This document shows, piece by piece, positions 5,257 through 7,069 of a DNA stretch of 7,069 nt. The translations under genes were made by a program, and so were the position numbers. Under the pieces are notes generated by a model that did not search any database, had not been told where the DNA came from, and saw only the letters and a list, made by a program, of their open reading frames with translations. The stretch lies in the NCBI GenBank assembly GCA_002792755.1, contig PFOY01000053.1, positions 1 to 7,069 of the forward strand, written 5' to 3'. Position 1 is the first letter of the stretch. Each line of letters opens with the position of its first letter. This DNA comes from Candidatus Nomurabacteria bacterium CG_4_10_14_0_2_um_filter_30_12. GTDB taxonomy: Bacteria > Patescibacteriota > Minisyncoccia > Phycocordibacterales > UBA9973.

Positions 5257-6650
5257 TACTTAGGATCTCCATTCCAACCAAAAAGTTTACCAACATTTTC
5301 AGCTGTCTCATGTTTACGAATAATTTTTATCGCACCATCATGCGCAATAATTTTTGCAGGGAGAGAAAGTAAACAATGATGCGATGACAAAGCATCTTGA
5401 TAAGCTCCAGTATCTAAAATTGCAATATATTGATCTTCGCCATTTAATTTCGGTAAAAGAATATAATCTCCACCTGCCGTATATTTATCATCAGAATCAC
5501 AGGAACTTCCAGCAAGCCAAACTCTCTTAAGAGAACTAGCCATATTGTTCACTGGTATAACATGCCACTTTTGATGCACCGCCCAAGTGTCCTTTAAGTC
5601 ATTCATAAAACTTCCGTCAATAATATACCAGGCTTTCGCATTAGCTTTATCAATATATTTTTTAGAAATTACTTTATAAATAGTTATTTGAGCTGGATCA
5701 ACAATATACCAACCCCACTCTATAGCTAGATTTGGATGTTTTATACCAGCTTTATCTGATAAATTTTTTAATAATTTTATTATTTTACTTGAAACAACTT
5801 TTGCAGTATAAAATTTCTTCTTTTTTTCATGAGCAATACCAAAACCGCCACCAATATCAAGAGTATCAATAGATGAATGTGTCTTTTGTAATTCAGTATA
5901 GACACTAAATGCATGTTTTACTCCTTCTAATATACTTTTTTGAGTTTTTATTTGTGAGCCCAAATGATAATGTAAAATCTTTAAATTCTTCATTTTAGGT
6001 AAATCAAGGATATCTTTTTCAGAAAGCCCAAAACGGTCAAATTTCTTATCCCAATGAGTATCCACTTTAATGTTTAAATCCACTCGCACTCCCACATCAC
6101 CTTTATATTTTGAGATTCTTTCAATCTCTTCTGGTCCTTCTATTATAGGTATTATAGTCATACCTTTTGCTCTTAACTCCTCAATTAAATCTAAATATTG
6201 ATCAGTTTTAGGACCATTACAAAGTACACGAATCTTGGAATTAAATTTCTCTCCCTCCCAAAGTTTCTTAACAAGCCAAAGTTCATTTGCCGATGTTACT
6301 TCTAAATTTGCTCCTTCAGAAATCAAAGGTAAGACAAATTCTTTATTTTGGTTTACCTTCATTGGATAATGATAAAAAAATTTTCCTTTATATCCATAAA
6401 TTTTTATATAAGCTTGAAAATAACCCATCAGATCTTTAAGTCTATCTTCTAACACAAAAGGGAAAATAACTTGAAGTGGTGTTTCATATTTTTGTGCGAG
6501 GTCGTGAAGATTATAAATGTGATGACCTTCTGTAGCTATGAGCTCATTATCTTTACTTACACCTAAAAACTGAGTGTTAAATTCATCCACTCCGAGTTTC
6601 CAAAATTTCTTCCAATTTTTCCCTTGTTTTTTAATTTTTTTCTTGACCAT
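5256..6650 (-). CDS. speA: SpeA-like PLP-dependent decarboxylase, probably biosynthetic arginine decarboxylase
   Basis: It probably decarboxylates arginine to agmatine, the first step of one polyamine route, as a fold-III PLP enzyme in the cytoplasm. The 464-residue protein has the barrel motif YPMKVNQN (95-102), with Lys98 as the PLP Schiff-base residue; YPxKVNQ is characteristic of SpeA. Further landmarks are HYHLGSQI (227-234), DIGGGFG (265-271), a SpeA-like block DGSFMNDLKDTWAVHQ (345-360), CDSDD (384-388, active-site Cys384 supplied across the dimer) and GAYQDA (415-420). It is much shorter than E. coli SpeA (about 650 residues). The helical insertion after the ESGR region and the C-terminal tail are missing. 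The ESGR/EPGR motif itself reads EWGW (311-314), so the arginine that normally holds the PLP phosphate is a tryptophan. Substrate is therefore less certain than fold; another basic amino acid is possible. Confidence 0.8.
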   Translation of the reverse strand: MVKKKIKKQGKNWKKFWKLGVDEFNTQFLGVSKDNELIATEGHHIYNLHDLAQKYETPLQVIFPFVLEDRLKDLMGYFQAYIKIYGYKGKFFYHYPMKVNQNKEFVLPLISEGANLEVTSANELWLVKKLWEGEKFNSKIRVLCNGPKTDQYLDLIEELRAKGMTIIPIIEGPEEIERISKYKGDVGVRVDLNIKVDTHWDKKFDRFGLSEKDILDLPKMKNLKILHYHLGSQIKTQKSILEGVKHAFSVYTELQKTHSSIDTLDIGGGFGIAHEKKKKFYTAKVVSSKIIKLLKNLSDKAGIKHPNLAIEWGWYIVDPAQITIYKVISKKYIDKANAKAWYIIDGSFMNDLKDTWAVHQKWHVIPVNNMASSLKRVWLAGSSCDSDDKYTAGGDYILLPKLNGEDQYIAILDTGAYQDALSSHHCLLSLPAKIIAHDGAIKIIRKHETAENVGKLFGWNGDPK

Positions 6651-6663
6651 TTGATTAAGAGAT

Positions 6664-6692
6664 AGTATAACAATTTGTAGAAAAAATGCAAA
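6664..6692 (-). promoter_or_regulatory. Predicted promoter of the SpeA-like gene
   Basis: On the minus strand TTTGCA (6687-6692, four of six consensus bases), a 17-bp spacer and TATACT (6664-6669) preceded by TGT form an extended -10 promoter. The start would be near 6657, leaving a leader of about 7 nt with no Shine-Dalgarno sequence, which supports the ATG at 6650. A small palindrome AAAGTACTTT (6690-6699) overlaps the -35. Confidence 0.55.
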
Positions 6693-6740
6693 GTACTTTT
6701 AATTTTTCTGATAATTATTCAAAAATTCTTTTTTAAACTC

Positions 6741-6787
6741 ATCCCGACTAGAAGTCACGAAAAAATATTTTCTACTTCTAACGGGAT
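6741..6787. repeat. Long imperfect hairpin overlapping the tgt stop codon
   Basis: ATCCCG (6741-6746) pairs with CGGGAT (6782-6787), and TAGAAGT (6749-6755) with ACTTCTA (6774-6780), separated by a small AC/A internal loop. GAAAA/TTTTC (6759-6763, 6768-6772) can extend the stem. The right arm contains the tgt stop codon (6778-6780). On the minus strand no clean T run follows, so it is a poor intrinsic terminator. It may protect the mRNA end or be a palindromic repeat that landed at the end of the gene. Confidence 0.6.
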
Positions 6788-7069
6788 TTATAATTTTGCA
6801 AAAACTCTTCTTTGTATTTATAGAAGGTGTCGTTGATAATAGACTCTCGAATATCGTCTACTAAGTGAGTTATAAAATATAAATTATGTATAGATGCAAG
6901 AGTACCTGCTAACATTTCTTTTCCATGAAAAAGATGTGCTATATAGGCACGTGTATACCCCGAACGAAAACCTTCGGTTTCGGACGGGGTAAGATTTTTA
7001 CAAGTGAAACAACCACACCCCTCATCAAGTGGTCCGAAGTCATCTCTATATTTTTTATTTGTAATACTT
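6778..7069 (-). CDS. tgt: Queuine tRNA-ribosyltransferase (Tgt), C-terminal part
   Basis: Only the last 96 codons are in the window; the 5' end lies beyond 7069. Tgt swaps guanine 34 in the anticodon of GUN tRNAs for preQ1, the entry step of queuosine formation. The visible part holds the zinc site and C-terminal helices: CGCFTC gives the three cysteine ligands, and the histidine in LASIHNL is the fourth (E. coli C302, C304, C307 and H333). YTRAYIAHLFHGKEML and DDIRESIINDTFYKYKEEFL are typical of the family end. Cys-to-His spacing is 38 residues, against 26 in E. coli. The 12 extra residues, LTPSETEGFRSG, are encoded by a palindromic DNA insert. The stop codon TAG lies in a hairpin. It is separated from the SpeA-like gene by 127 bp containing that gene's promoter. 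Confidence 0.93.
   Translation of the reverse strand, partial: SITNKKYRDDFGPLDEGCGCFTCKNLTPSETEGFRSGYTRAYIAHLFHGKEMLAGTLASIHNLYFITHLVDDIRESIINDTFYKYKEEFLQNYKSR
6956..6991. repeat. 36-bp palindromic element inserted in frame inside tgt
   Basis: TACCCCG (6956-6962) pairs with CGGGGTA (6985-6991). Inside, CGAAAACC (6965-6972) pairs with GGTTTCG (6976-6982) with one bulged A, around a TTC loop; an AA/GA internal loop separates the two stems. The element coincides with the 12 codons that are extra relative to E. coli Tgt, and it is GC-richer than its surroundings. This recalls the Rickettsia palindromic elements that insert in frame in genes, though no relationship is shown. Confidence 0.7.

Noticed and set aside
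5123..5311. Open frame of 62 codons on the minus strand with NYEL-type repeats
   Set aside because: The peptide is just the translation of the two 37-bp repeats and overlaps both flanking genes.
1641..6699. Shared AAGT/ACTT operator at the small-RNA, nrdJ and SpeA-like promoters
   Set aside because: All three promoters have AAGT...ACTT palindromes, but the spacing between half-sites differs (7, 6 and 0 bp), so a common regulator is not supported.
1..7069. Alternative genetic code with UGA read as glycine (as in Gracilibacteria)
   Set aside because: All genes read through cleanly with standard code and no in-frame TGA is needed. The absence of TGA stops rests on only six genes.

Overview
The window is AT-rich (roughly 30% GC by eye). 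It carries compact, sparsely regulated genes, mostly on the minus strand. Several starts have almost no leader and no Shine-Dalgarno sequence, and no gene whose end is visible stops with TGA. The proteins (a shortened MltG, an ATP-cone class II ribonucleotide reductase, a compact SpeA-like decarboxylase, a DUF192 protein and a queuosine-type Tgt) resemble those of Candidate Phyla Radiation bacteria (Patescibacteria, probably Parcubacteria-like). This placement is an inference from protein style and composition; no phylogeny was run.

Layout, left to right. 1-292 is AT-rich DNA with no recognisable gene. At 293-337 a perfect 15-bp inverted repeat runs into the start of a small MerR/excisionase-type helix-turn-helix gene (334-600, plus). 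That gene meets mltG (597-1391, minus) tail to tail with a 4-base overlap. 1392-1781 is the most structured intergenic stretch. It holds two candidate mltG promoters, a 13-codon ORF, a strong terminator that belongs to no annotated gene, a well-formed minus-strand promoter that could make a ~77-nt small RNA ending at that terminator, and a large stem-loop with a 13-bp perfect stem. The RNase P RNA gene rnpB (about 1782-2100, plus) has its own promoter and terminator. That terminator is shared with nrdJ (2151-4520, minus), which encodes an adenosylcobalamin-dependent ribonucleotide reductase. Beyond it lie a membrane-anchored DUF192 protein (4650-5156, minus), two copies of a 37-bp repeat, a SpeA-like PLP decarboxylase (5256-6650, minus), and the 3' end of tgt (6778-7069, minus, running off the window).

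Most of the genes are housekeeping: tRNA processing (rnpB) and modification (tgt), dNTP supply (nrdJ), cell-wall glycan cleavage (mltG) and polyamine synthesis (speA-like). They do not form one pathway. speA-like and the DUF192 gene may share a transcript, since no terminator is visible between them.

No obvious new defence or mobile system is present. The points most worth following are a 36-nt palindromic in-frame insertion inside the zinc site of Tgt, the orphan terminator/promoter pair suggesting an unannotated small RNA beside rnpB, the inverted repeat on the HTH gene, the 37-bp repeat pair, and a missing phosphate-binding arginine in the SpeA-like enzyme.
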